The notes under the pieces were generated by a model. It was not told where the DNA came from. It searched no databases and saw only the letters and a program-made list of their open reading frames with translations. From Anaerolineales bacterium (GTDB lineage: Bacteria; Chloroflexota; Anaerolineae; Anaerolineales; Villigracilaceae), in contig JABARH010000054.1 in assembly GCA_019187665.1 (NCBI GenBank), forward strand, positions 1 to 60,903: a stretch of DNA of 60,903 nucleotides, read 5' to 3'. The first letter of the stretch is position 1, and the number at the start of each line of letters is the position of its first letter. This document shows positions 7,901 through 16,000 of the stretch, piece by piece. The translations under genes were made by a program, and so were the position numbers.

Positions 7901-8578
7901 TCCCGTCGTGTCGAGCGTGACCTGCGCCTGAATCGGCAAATAGATTTGAGTCTTCTCAAAGGCTTGATGCAGACCCGCGATCGCGGCTTTGACTTCGAGG
8001 ATGTCTTGCGACGTTTCGATGAGCAAGACGTCCACGCCGCCTCGAATCAGACCTTCAGCCTGCTCGGCGAACGCGGCGATCAACTCATCGTATGTGACGT
8101 TCGACAGGTCGGGGTCGTTGGTGGAGGGAAGTTTGCCCGTCGGTCCGATGGAACCTGCGACGAAACGAGGGTGCGATATTCGAGATTCGTTATTCGATAT
8201 TCGAGAATCGGTGTTCGAGTATCGAGTATCGAGTATCGAATATTCATCCGCCAGCCTTCGCGCCAATCTCGCGGCAGTCTCATTGATTTCGATGATTCTG
8301 TCTTGCAAGCCATATTCCTTCATTGTCAAACGATTCGAGCGGAAGGTGTCTGTTTCAAGAACATCCACGCCGACTTCGAGGAACGAACGATGGACTTTTT
8401 CCACGGCTTCGGGGTACGAGATGACGAGGTAATCGTTGCATCCGTTGTATTGCTCGCCGCCGAAATGTTCGGCAGTGAGGTTCTGCACTTGCAGGCTCGT
8501 GCCCATCGCGCCGTCGAAGACGAGGACTTTCTTCTCGAGGGCGTCGAGGTACGAGCGGTTGGTGTATTTTCTATTCAT
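4937..8578 (-). CDS. metH: Cobalamin-dependent methionine synthase
   Basis: Methylates homocysteine with methyl-THF via cob(I)alamin. Starting at ATG 8578 (GAGGAAACAA ribosome site; an upstream ATG at 8701 would overlap pepE) the product has about 1213 residues, near the normal size. Domains in order: homocysteine-binding barrel (DGAMGTSL, zinc-site GGCCGTT), pterin-binding barrel (RCNAQGSRKF), cobalamin cap and Rossmann domain with DVHDIGKN (the His ligates cobalt), and the SAM-dependent reactivation domain (RYSWGYPAIPILEDH). Two stretches are foreign to the family: residues about 112-135 and about 685-725, both encoded by repetitive DNA in frame. The gene is third behind a SAM-I riboswitch. 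Confidence 0.96.
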   Translation of the reverse strand: MNRKYTNRSYLDALEKKVLVFDGAMGTSLQVQNLTAEHFGGEQYNGCNDYLVISYPEAVEKVHRSFLEVGVDVLETDTFRSNRLTMKEYGLQDRIIEINETAARLARRLADEYSILDTRYSNTDSRISNNESRISHPRFVAGSIGPTGKLPSTNDPDLSNVTYDELIAAFAEQAEGLIRGGVDVLLIETSQDILEVKAAIAGLHQAFEKTQIYLPIQAQVTLDTTGRMLLGTDINASLTILEGMGIDVIGLNCSTGPEHMREPIRFLGENSTLPVSCIPNAGLPLNVDGQAVYPLEPEPYANDMYEFVTKHHVRVVGGCCGTTPAHLKLLVDKLADYQLPDRQPLQTTPQLASAMSAIAMRQDPAPTLLGERCNAQGSRKFKRLLLEEDYDGILDIARDQVAGGAHALDISVAVTERADEGEQMRKVIKKLQMGVDVPLVIDSTEVDVLEIALQTAPGRCLINSTHLEAGRTKADKIFALAKKYNAAVICLTIDEKGMAKTAQHKYEVAQRIYDIAVNEHGLKAEDLVFDDLTFTLATGDAEFVDSAKETIEGIRLIEEKLPGVMTSLGVSNLSFGFAAQARPALNSVMLYHCVQVGLDMAIVNAAHVKPYAEIDQEERDLCEDLIFNRREDALQRFIQHFENVEIADDKVADPTEGMTPEQKLHWKIVHRFKDGVEEDIDEIIHRKTGTQVDTYTSTQEQDVTRNPQLVSENTQPSIRSTQHEVAVHTLNNVLLPAMKEVGDKFGAGELILPFVLQSAEVMKKTVAHLENYLEKMEGVTKGTVVIATVYGDVHDIGKNLVKTILANNGYTVVDLGKQVPAETIITQAVENNATAIGLSALLVSTSKQMPLIVNELHRRKHNIPVLIGGAAINRRFGRRILQTEVNQEFYDAGVFYCKDAFEGLDTMDGLIDPAKRAELLSKVRKEAEFELGRAAAQEESAPTGQRSNVVPNPIKLPEKLGQRIVKDMPLEMVLKHLNINELYRLSWGAKNTHGAEWDKLKKEFDARLISMSKDGSKRGWLKPQAVYGYFACQADGEELIVYADAQGKKEATRLICPRQPNGDFLALSDYFASVESGQLDTVALQIVTVGKAATALFEELQAANDYTEAYFVHGLAVQAAEATADYIHNHIRRELGLGAKQGKRYSWGYPAIPILEDHFKVFKLLPAAESELGLGLSVSGQIIPEESTAAIVVPHKDAKYYTLGETRVEQLMR
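6405..6525. repeat. In-frame low-complexity insert in metH
   Basis: An approximately 120-bp stretch of permuted short words (tacg, gttgcg, tgtac, gagtt) that is read as TGTQVDTYTSTQEQDVTRNP and on. It lies between the pterin-binding and cobalamin-binding parts of MetH. The protein sequence on either side is typical MetH, so this looks like a repeat that expanded or inserted in frame in an inter-domain linker. Confidence 0.7.
8174..8245. repeat. In-frame GATATTCGA-type repeat in metH
   Basis: Short words such as tattcgagat and gagtatcgagtatc are repeated in direct and inverted order across about 72 bp. The coding strand reads EYSILDTRYSNTDSRISNNE and on, in the homocysteine-binding domain of MetH. 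Ordinary family sequence resumes directly after it (FVAGSIGPTG), so the reading frame was preserved. Confidence 0.75.
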
Positions 8579-8598
8579 ATTTGTTTCCTCACTTAAAG

Positions 8599-9261
8599 TT
8601 AGTTCACTACAGATTTCAACTTGCCGTTTTCTGCAAGTATTAAATCGCCAACACAATGAAGGCTGTTGCCATTCACGATCATTCCATCGCCATCGAGACA
8701 ACCAAATATTTTGCGACCCTGAGCAATGGAATACTCAATCATTTTGTTCTCTACCGCCTCAATTTTGTTGATATGAGGCAGGAAAGCGAAGTCAACCATA
8801 CGCAGTGCAGAGAGGTCGTTGAGATCGTGAGATGGCTCTTCTCCGCAAATATGCGTCGTCGAAATTTCTGGAGTCATCAGGATCGCGCCAGCGCTTACGC
8901 CAATCAACACGCCGCCGTTTGCTACATAGTCTTTTAGAAGGGAAGTCAATCGTCGTGTGCGGAGCCAGTATAGAAAATTATAAGTGGAGCCTCCCGACAA
9001 ATGAATTGCATCACAGGCAAGAAGGTCTTTGATCTTTTCAGGATCGTACTCTGTTTCCAATTCAAAATAGATGGGTACTCTGGCGTTCAACGATTTGTAA
9101 TAAGCTTGTTGTTGTTTGAACCAGGTTCTTTTAGGATCGGTTGAGGAAGGAATATATCCAATCACTGGATGCCGCTTGCCAATTAAATTGAGCAACCGTT
9201 CATTCATGGCTGATGACCGTTCAATTTGTTGATCGCTGTAAAAAGCTAATTTACGACTCAT
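8599..9261 (-). CDS. Peptidase E-like protein (class I glutamine amidotransferase fold, S51)
   Basis: A 220-residue protein of the dipeptidase E/cyanophycinase family. The nucleophile elbow GVSAGA with its Ser lies near residue 124, preceded by the HLSGGSTYNF loop near residue 90. A later His-containing strand (FLPHINK, near residue 163) could supply the catalytic His. Family members hydrolyse Asp-X dipeptides, but many relatives are uncharacterised. It sits between the NTF2-like gene and metH in the SAM-riboswitch operon, 20 bp upstream of metH, so a role linked to methionine supply is possible but unproven. The length is typical of PepE. Confidence 0.82.
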   Translation of the reverse strand: MSRKLAFYSDQQIERSSAMNERLLNLIGKRHPVIGYIPSSTDPKRTWFKQQQAYYKSLNARVPIYFELETEYDPEKIKDLLACDAIHLSGGSTYNFLYWLRTRRLTSLLKDYVANGGVLIGVSAGAILMTPEISTTHICGEEPSHDLNDLSALRMVDFAFLPHINKIEAVENKMIEYSIAQGRKIFGCLDGDGMIVNGNSLHCVGDLILAENGKLKSVVN

Positions 9262-9303
9262 TTTTTGATCCCTTGCGCATCTTCCAGCGCGGGGTGGTCT
9301 TGT

Positions 9304-9738
9304 TTACTTCGCGCCTTTACGCGCCGACGAACTCCCGTCATTCCAAAAAATCTTTTGCGTAATGCCGCTGATCTTCCAATCGCCAGTCTCTAGCCGCTTC
9401 AATTGAAACGTATAAAAACAGTGACTGGCGGATACTTCAACGTCATTGTTGCGCCAGACCATCATCGAAGCGCGGCAGGTCGCGGAGTTTGCATCGGCGA
9501 AGTCAATTTCGTAATTGCTCACCAGATGATGCAGTTTCAACGCGTCCAGCGATTCGCGGCGCAGGCGCACATATTCGCTGGCGGTAATCGTCTCAGGCGG
9601 CGTGCCGCGCAGGTCGGCATAATCCGTGAAGATGGATTCGGTGAAGCAGGCTTGCAGTCCGTCCCAGTCCTTCAGGTCAAAACTGTTGGCGAAGCGGGCG
9701 ATTAATTCTTGAATTGAAAAACGATTGTCAGCGTCCAT
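9304..9738 (-). CDS. SnoaL/NTF2-like fold protein
   Basis: A 144-residue single-domain protein. RFSIQELIARFANSFDLKDWDGLQACFTES at the N-terminus and the WRNNDVEVSASHCFYTFQLKR and GDWKISGI strands are typical of the SnoaL-like subgroup of the NTF2 superfamily. That subgroup includes small-molecule isomerases and dehydratases as well as binding proteins. It is the first gene after the SAM riboswitch terminator and precedes pepE and metH. No catalytic assignment is possible from sequence; the position suggests SAM-responsive expression. Confidence 0.82.
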   Translation of the reverse strand: MDADNRFSIQELIARFANSFDLKDWDGLQACFTESIFTDYADLRGTPPETITASEYVRLRRESLDALKLHHLVSNYEIDFADANSATCRASMMVWRNNDVEVSASHCFYTFQLKRLETGDWKISGITQKIFWNDGSSSARKGAK

Positions 9739-9753
9739 AACTTTCCTTTACAA

Positions 9754-9779
9754 TAAAAAAACCTCTCACAGCGAGAGGC
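9754..9779 (-). terminator. Intrinsic terminator of the SAM riboswitch
   Basis: On the minus strand CCTCTCGCTGTGAGAGG is followed by a run of seven T. It lies just downstream of the riboswitch P1 3' strand and 16 bp before the first ATG, so it is the expected OFF-state terminator. The region between P1 and the stem (GAGATGAT and following) could form the competing antiterminator. Confidence 0.88.
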
Positions 9780-9800
9780 GACATGAATTTCATATCATCT

Positions 9801-9976
9801 CTCATCTCCCGCATGAACTGTCATGCGCCGAAGTTGGCACCGTAATTAGTCTTATAGTCTTCTGGTCTCCTAGTCCGCTAGTCAGATGACTAGGAGACTA
9901 GCCAACTAGCGGACTAGATGACTAACACCGGTTGCCGAAGCGTCAACGGGTCGGTCCCTCAGCTTCTCTGGATGAG
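9801..9976 (-). promoter_or_regulatory. SAM-I (S-box) riboswitch with repeat-derived P3 arm
   Basis: Reading the minus strand from 9976: P1 5' strand CTCATC, then AGAGAAGCTGAGGGAC (kink-turn side of P2), CTTCGGCAACC, P3, GGTGCCAACTTC, a P4 hairpin GCATGACAGTTCATGC and P1 3' strand GATGAG (9801-9806). These are the conserved S-box blocks in the right order. P3 is unusually long: TTAGTC pairs with GACTAA, and between them is a CTAGT-type palindromic repeat of about 79 nt. It controls the NTF2-like/pepE/metH operon, so SAM excess should terminate transcription. Confidence 0.92.
9846..9924. repeat. CTAGT-type palindromic repeat (copy in SAM riboswitch P3)
   Basis: Built from CTAGTCCGCTAGT and its exact reverse complement ACTAGCGGACTAG, with GACTAGGAGACTAG words between. 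Related copies occur at 12438-12555 and 41441-41517, both in 5' leaders. Here the repeat folds on itself and extends the P3 stem of the aptamer. Confidence 0.85.
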
Positions 9977-10000
9977 TACAGTCTATTCGGTTGTGACGGT

Positions 10001-10029
10001 CTTATATCACAGGGGAAAAGGCGTGTCAA
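10001..10029 (-). promoter_or_regulatory. Sigma-70-type promoter of the SAM riboswitch operon
   Basis: On the minus strand a perfect TTGACA (10029-10024) and TATAAG (10006-10001) are 17 bp apart. Transcription would start near 9994, about 18 nt before the riboswitch P1. Confidence 0.85.
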
Positions 10030-10041
10030 ATAAAAATTCGC

Positions 10042-12408
10042 TCACATCTCCACCACGCACGGCGCGAGGGATGTGACCGTGACAGATTTGCCGTTGTGAA
10101 AAATAATTTCAGTCGAATCCATGCCGCGCTGGATGGTCAAGCCGCGATACCGGATCGTGACGGGCCAGGGGAACGGATTCCTTCCCTCCAGCCGCACGCG
10201 CGTGGACGAGTGAACGGTCACGCCGAGGGTTTGGAGGAAGAGTCCCAGCGGGGCGAGCCCGGTCAGCGCGTTGCGTTCGCCGAGCGCGGCGCCCGTGACG
10301 GCGTGATAACGTCCGCTGAAGGCGCGGTTCTGTTTCAGGTTTTGGATGACCGCCTCCATCAGGTTCATCGTCAGGCGCGCGGCTTCGTCGCGGAAACCAT
10401 ATTCGAGCATACCCTCGCCGATCAACTGATTCCACGGCAGGTGCATCGCCTGGCAGATCGCGTCTGCGCCCTTGGGAGATTCTGCGCAGGCGGGAATCCC
10501 AAAGCGACGGTCGAACCGCTTTGGGTTAAGCAGGGCGCGTCCGATCAGCGTTTGCGCGCGTTGTTGATCGGGCAGTCCAGCCCAGAGCGGGAGGAAAAGC
10601 GTGTGGTCTTGTTGGGTCAGATCCACAGCGCGGACGGTGATGTGATCGGCGGAGGTCAAGCCGAGGACTTCCACGCGCCCGACCCGTTCGTAGACGCGAT
10701 GCGAGGTGGCGACCATCCCGCCGTTTCGCCACTGGAACGATTCGGGCGCGATGACCTCGAGCGGTTCCTTCGTGGCGAATTCGGCGATGCGCGCCTCGGG
10801 CCGCTTCGGGGCTGGACGTTTGGTTTTCACTTCGATCAGCAAACGGACGCGCCCCTCGATCTTAACTTTCGGTTTGAGCGGTTTGCCGCCGCGTCCTTTG
10901 GCGATGATGCTGCCTTCGCTGGTCAGGTCGGTGTCGCGGTCGCGGTATTGATAGAGGGCGGCGTGTTCGTCCCATGTGGATTGCACGGCTGTTTCGAGCG
11001 CCTCGGCTTGACGTTTTACCAATTCCACTTCATTGCCGCGATTGAGTTTCTCGGCGATCAGGATCAGGCAGGCGGCTTCGCGCGCGAGCATGGCGTGGAG
11101 CGCGGAATGTTCCACCGTGGAAATGTCCACGCCCTGCGACCACGCCTGCCAGATATCGAAGAGCGGATTCTCTTCCCAGCCGCTTTGCAAAATGTGATCC
11201 CATTCGGGCAAACCGTCGCGGTCGCGGTCGTGCGCGGGCGAGAACCAACTCCAGAAGAAGGCGAGCAACCCCTGGAACGATTCGCTGAGGAGCGTTTCGT
11301 CGCCGCTGGATTGATGGAGTTCCCATGCCAGCGAGGCAAGCAGGGGCGTGGCTTGCATCTTTGCGCGTTGACCGGCGAGGCCGGGGCGAAGATCAAGCGC
11401 GGATTCTTTGTTTTGGATGGCGAGGAAATTTTTCAGCAAGCCGCGCGCAAACCTTGGCGCGCCGGGCAAAAGCGAGGCGAGGTAATAGGTTTCGAGCGGA
11501 GTCTGTCCCGACCACGCGAGCGGATAATCGGCGCCGTCGCCTTTGGCGGTGTAACCCTGATCGGGTCCACGCGATTGAACAAACGATGGATTCGGTAAAT
11601 GTTCCGAGGCGGGGAAGAATAATCGCAGCGCGGAGGTTTGCGCGAGGGCGAAGGCCGCGTCCCAATCGGGATCGCCGGTCTGGATGTCGAACAGGTCGGA
11701 GGCGCGGGTCATTTCGATTCGCGCCTGGTCGGAATCCCATGAGCGCGAGACAAGTTTGCGCGCGGCATCGAAGGATTCCTGCGCGGAGGTCAGCGCGGCG
11801 AGCGCCCATGTGATTTGGCGCGCCGCGCCGGGGGCGAGGTCGAGGTCAACTGCGAGGGAGGGATAGGGTCCAAGCACCGGAGCAGGTCCACCCGTCATAT
11901 AAAGAAGCGGGGCGAGTCCGCCTGTGGAGCCGGTCAGCACATTGACGAGTTGGATCTGCGATTCAGCGCAGGCTTTTCCATCCAGCGGATTGAGGACAGC
12001 GCAAAGTTGGAGTCGAATCTTGCGCGGCTTGCTGGCGAGATTGGTCAGCGTGAATCGTCCCGCGAGGATCTGCGAGGTCGCCATCCAATATTCGGCGCGG
12101 AGGTCGAGTTCATCCAGCGGAGAAAAATCGAGGGCGAGGAAGTTGGGCGCGAACGAACGCAAACGCGGCGGGGACGGAAACTCGGAGGGATGGGTCGCGG
12201 TTTGGCGTCCCTCGCTGAAACGCGGGAAGAGACGCATGGAACGCGCGCGCAATCCGAATGAGGTGCGAAGCGCCAGCGCGGGAGGCTGTCCGTTGCCGAT
12301 CTCCAATTCCCAGGTGTGATCGTTAAGGTAATCCGCGCCGCCCAACCGCGCATCGGCGGAGAGGGTCAGGCAGAGCGGGTCTCCGGGACCAAGGTTCCAT
12401 TCGCGCAT
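10042..12408 (-). CDS. GH63/MGH1-like (alpha/alpha)6 glycoside hydrolase or amylo-glucosidase-type protein
   Basis: A 788-residue cytosolic protein with no signal peptide. The first 200 residues are beta-rich. Residues about 230-770 form a helical (alpha/alpha)6-barrel like that of mannosylglycerate hydrolase/trehalase-type enzymes. Recognisable landmarks are QGYTAKGDGADYPLAWSGQ, the DRDGLPEWDH loop (candidate acidic catalytic residue), WQAWSQGVDISTVEH and the C-terminal WPVTIRYRGLTIQRG segment. The substrate cannot be named. It is monocistronic on the minus strand, its start being back to back with the plus-strand MaoC promoter. A GDE-type debranching activity is the main alternative. Confidence 0.75.
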   Translation of the reverse strand: MREWNLGPGDPLCLTLSADARLGGADYLNDHTWELEIGNGQPPALALRTSFGLRARSMRLFPRFSEGRQTATHPSEFPSPPRLRSFAPNFLALDFSPLDELDLRAEYWMATSQILAGRFTLTNLASKPRKIRLQLCAVLNPLDGKACAESQIQLVNVLTGSTGGLAPLLYMTGGPAPVLGPYPSLAVDLDLAPGAARQITWALAALTSAQESFDAARKLVSRSWDSDQARIEMTRASDLFDIQTGDPDWDAAFALAQTSALRLFFPASEHLPNPSFVQSRGPDQGYTAKGDGADYPLAWSGQTPLETYYLASLLPGAPRFARGLLKNFLAIQNKESALDLRPGLAGQRAKMQATPLLASLAWELHQSSGDETLLSESFQGLLAFFWSWFSPAHDRDRDGLPEWDHILQSGWEENPLFDIWQAWSQGVDISTVEHSALHAMLAREAACLILIAEKLNRGNEVELVKRQAEALETAVQSTWDEHAALYQYRDRDTDLTSEGSIIAKGRGGKPLKPKVKIEGRVRLLIEVKTKRPAPKRPEARIAEFATKEPLEVIAPESFQWRNGGMVATSHRVYERVGRVEVLGLTSADHITVRAVDLTQQDHTLFLPLWAGLPDQQRAQTLIGRALLNPKRFDRRFGIPACAESPKGADAICQAMHLPWNQLIGEGMLEYGFRDEAARLTMNLMEAVIQNLKQNRAFSGRYHAVTGAALGERNALTGLAPLGLFLQTLGVTVHSSTRVRLEGRNPFPWPVTIRYRGLTIQRGMDSTEIIFHNGKSVTVTSLAPCVVEM

Positions 12409-12426
12409 GGGGGTATTGTAGCAGAT

Positions 12427-12435
12427 TGGTATAAT
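12427..12435 (+). promoter_or_regulatory. Extended -10 promoter of the MaoC-like gene
   Basis: TGGTATAAT is a perfect extended -10 box on the plus strand, 122 bp before the ATG at 12557. No good -35 is seen, as is common for extended -10 promoters. The leader between is made almost entirely of CTAGT-type repeat. Confidence 0.6.
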
Positions 12436-12437
12436 TT

Positions 12438-12555
12438 AGTTAGTCGGTTAGTCTCCTTGTCTGCTAGTTTGCTAGTCTGCTAGTTTGCTAGTTGGTTCGC
12501 AGATTTGGAGACCAAAAGACTAGGAGACCAAAAGACCAAAAGACTAGGAGACTAC
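12438..12555. repeat. CTAGT-type repeat forming the MaoC leader
   Basis: Words CTAGTTTGCTAGT, GACTAGGAGACCA and AAAGACTAGGAGACTA occur in direct and inverted order. The last one provides the Shine-Dalgarno AGGAG at 12546-12550, six bases before the ATG. It is the same family as 9846-9924 and 41441-41517. Confidence 0.8.
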
Positions 12556-12556
12556 C

Positions 12557-13003
12557 ATGCCAGGACTTTATTTCGAGGAATTTTCTGTCGGACAAAAAAT
12601 AACGACGGTCGGACGAACTGTCACCGAGGATAACATCATGAACTTCGCCGGGCTGACCGGCGACTACAACCAGATCCACACCGACGCGCATTTTGCGGCT
12701 GGCACGCAATTCGGTCAACGCATCGCGCACGGGCTGTTGGGACTCTCGGTCGGTGTGGGCTTGCTCATGCGGACCGGCATGCTCGAAGGCACAGTCATCG
12801 CCTTTCGCGAGATCCTCGAGTGGAAGTTCATCAAGCCGGTCTTCATCGGCGACACGGTGCATGCGACGATGGAAGTGAAGGACAAGAAAGCCATGCCGCG
12901 CATCGGCGGCGGACTCGCCACCATCGAGGTATCCGTGTTGAATCAAAAAGACGAAGTGTTGATGAAGGGAACGCTGGCGCTGTTGATTGCGTTAAAACCG
13001 TAA
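12557..13003 (+). CDS. MaoC-like (R)-specific enoyl-CoA hydratase family protein
   Basis: A 148-residue hot-dog-fold protein. The hydratase motif region reads NFAGLTGDYNQIHTDAHFA (Asp and His of the YxxxFxxxxGDxNPxHxD-type site), followed by RIAHGLLGLS. The C-terminal strands FIGDTVHATMEVKDKK and LMKGTLALLI are typical. Members hydrate enoyl-CoA or related thioesters, and many are stand-alone proteins of unknown pathway. The ribosome site AGGAG six bases upstream fixes the start and comes from the adjoining repeat. Confidence 0.9.
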   Translation: MPGLYFEEFSVGQKITTVGRTVTEDNIMNFAGLTGDYNQIHTDAHFAAGTQFGQRIAHGLLGLSVGVGLLMRTGMLEGTVIAFREILEWKFIKPVFIGDTVHATMEVKDKKAMPRIGGGLATIEVSVLNQKDEVLMKGTLALLIALKP

Positions 13004-13010
13004 ACCCTAT

Positions 13011-13081
13011 TAACCGCAAAGACCGCTAAGGCCGCAAAGAAAACCAAAAAATCTTTGCGCTCTTTGCGTGCTTCGCGGTTC
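13011..13081. repeat. GCAAAG-type palindromic repeat
   Basis: An imperfect inverted repeat with AACCGCAAAG on the left and CTTTGCG words ending in CGCGGTT on the right. It fills the gap between the MaoC-like gene and the PBP gene and may act as a terminator-like hairpin. Confidence 0.7.
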
Positions 13082-13091
13082 GAGATTCTTT

Positions 13092-16000
13092 ATGACAGAT
13101 AACGACGAACAAGAACGAATCCGCAGACTGCTCGACTCGGAAGCCGAGACGCGCGACGACATCACCCCGCATCAGGCTACGGGAAAGCGGGCGCGTGTCT
13201 ACAGCGAGCCATTGTCCCGTCCACGGCTGGACGCGAACAACATGCCCCTGCCGCGCCGCGTAGACGAAGTTGACCTCGAGGGGACGCGCGTTTCCAATGC
13301 GGCGGTTTCGCCGCCCTCGCGTCCGCTTCCCCCGCGCCCGGTCGCGCCGCCTACCCCGCCCATCTCTTCCTTTAATTGGCGCGGAGTCGTCGGCTGTTTC
13401 GTCTACGGTTTGATCGGGCTGGTCTTCGCGGGGGTTGTCATCGGGTTGATCGGTCTCACCATTGCGCTCTACGGTTATTATTCCATCGCGCGCACCCTGC
13501 CCAGTGTGGAGGATTTGCAGGCGCGCGCCTCGCAATTTGAAACCACGCGCATCCTCGACCGCAACGGCGCGGTGCTGTACGAGATCCTCGACCCGAACGC
13601 CGGACGCCGCACGTATGTCCCGCTCGATAAAATTTCTCCATACGTGGTGGCCGCCACGCTCGCCACCGAAGACAAGGATTTTTACAGCCACCCCGGATTC
13701 GACGCATGGGCGATCGTGCGCGCGTTGTGGGAAAACTATCGCACCGGCGGTCAGGGCGGAGGCGCATCCACGATCACGCAACAACTGGCGCGCGCGTTGT
13801 TATTGTCGCCGGAAGAACGCGCCGAACGGACCATCCAGCGCAAGGCGCGCGAGATCATCCTCGCCGCGGAGATCACACGCCGTTATAGCAAGGATGAGAT
13901 CCTCGAACTCTACCTTAACGAAATTTATTACGGCAACCTCGCCTACGGGATCGAAGCCGCCTCCGAAACGTACTTCGGCGTCACTGCGGATAAATTGACT
14001 CTGGCGCAGGCGGCGTTCCTCGCCGGACTGCCGCAGTCGCCGGGCGTCTACGACATCCACACCAACCGCGACGTGACTCTCGAACGTAACGACCAGGTGC
14101 TAGTGTTGATGTACACCCTCAGCCAGGAACGCGCCTGCATCGAAGTCAGCAACAGCCCGGCGCCCGTCTGCGTGGACGCGACCGCCGCCACAAGCGCCTC
14201 GGATGAGATCCGCAATTACCATTTTCCACAGCCGGATATTAACATCCGATATCCGCACTGGGTCAATTATGTCCGCAATCAACTTGAGTTGAAATACGAC
14301 GCGCAGACCATCTATCGTTCCGGCTTCACCATCTACACCACGCTCGATCCGCAATTGCAAAACGAGGCGCAACGCATCTTGAGCGAACAGGTCGCTTTGC
14401 TCGCGGATAAGAACGCCTTCAACGGCGCGCTGGTCGCCATTCAACCCTCGAGCGGGCAGATCCTCGCCATGGTCGGCTCGGCGGATTTTTACAACGACGC
14501 CATCGCCGGGCAGATCAACATGGCGGTCAGCCAGACGCGCCAGCCGGGCTCCTCGATCAAACCCATCACATACGTCGCCGCATTTGAAAAAGGCTGGACT
14601 CCCGCCACTCTGCTGTGGGACGTGCCGAGCGAATTTCCGCCGTCCGGTCTCGCCAGCGACCCGCGCGAGCCGTACAAGCCGCTGAACTACGACGGCAAAT
14701 TTCATGGACCGGTCACAGTGCGCGTGGCGCTAGCAAATTCCTTTAACGTTCCGGCGGTCAAGGCGCTGAATTTTGTCGGTATCTACGACGACCCGAACAC
14801 ACCGGAAAAAGACGGGATGATTGCGATGGCGGAGCGCCTCGGCATCACCTCGCTCACGCAAGCGGATTACGGTCTTGCGCTGACGTTGGGCGGCGGCGAA
14901 GTGAGCCTGCTCGACATGACCTCCGCCTACGCGGTCTTCGCCAACAACGGGGTGAAAATTCCCCCGGTCTCGATTTTGAAAGTCACCGACTTTGAGGGCA
15001 ATCTCATCGAGGAATATCAGCCGCCCGCAGGCGAGCAGGCGCTTCGACCGGAACACGCTTATCTGATCTCCTCGATTCTCTCCGACAACGAAGCGCGTTC
15101 GTGGATGTTCGGACGCAACTCCGTTTTGAATCTGCCATTCCCCGCCGCCGCCAAGACCGGCACATCCGGGACCGCGCGCGGGGACGCCGCTGAACTGGTC
15201 TTCGACAACTGGACGCTTGGATACACTCCCGACCTCGTGACCGGCGTGTGGATCGGCAACGCAGATTATTCGCCGATGATCAACACCACCGGTTCGACCG
15301 GCGCCGCGCCCATCTGGAGTCAGTTCATGCAATATGCCGAACCGCTCGTCAGCAACGGCAACCCGACTCCATTCGCCGCGCCGCAAAATATCATCGAAAA
15401 AATAGTCTGCTCCTTAACCGGCGCGGAACCTTCGCCGTGGTGCACCGGGGGGCAATATCGCGAAGTCTTCGCCAGCGACCAGCCCCCGCTTCCCGCCAAC
15501 AAAGATTTATTCGGCAAAGTCACCATTGATACATGGACGCGCCTCGAAGCCTCGCCCGCCTGCGACGATTTCACCGAAGAGACCAACGCCATGCGCGTCA
15601 ACGATCCATGGGCGCGCAAGTGGCTTGCCTCCGGCGAGGGACGCAACTGGCTCGAAGCCAACGACCTGCCGCAGAAATACGTTTACGCGCCGGAGCGCGA
15701 ATGCACCGCCAACGATCCTCGTCCGCTATTGCAGTTCACCAACCTTAAAGATGGCCAGGTCATCCAGGATGACCCTGTCCTGGCGATTCAAGGCGTGGCA
15801 GACGCCACGGCTGGGTTCCGCGGTTGGGCGTTGGATTTCCGCCCGAATACCCCCTTCGAAGATTGGTTTCCACTTGCTCGTGGCGAAAAGCCGGTCAAGG
15901 GCGGCGAACTATACGAGTTTGCTCTCGATGGCGTGCCCAACGGCGAAATCATCCTGCGCCTACGCCTGATCGGCGACAACGATGCCTACGCCGAAAAAAT

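Noticed and set aside
8174..8245. Sequencing or assembly artefact in metH
   Set aside because: The frame stays open through the repeat and normal MetH sequence resumes, and similar in-frame inserts occur in three other genes.
7565..8596. Plus-strand frame of 343 codons opposite metH
   Set aside because: Antisense to conserved MetH domains; no recognisable motif.
10096..11598. Plus-strand frame of 500 codons opposite the glycosidase
   Set aside because: Antisense to a gene with clear family sequence; composition typical of GC-rich shadow frames.
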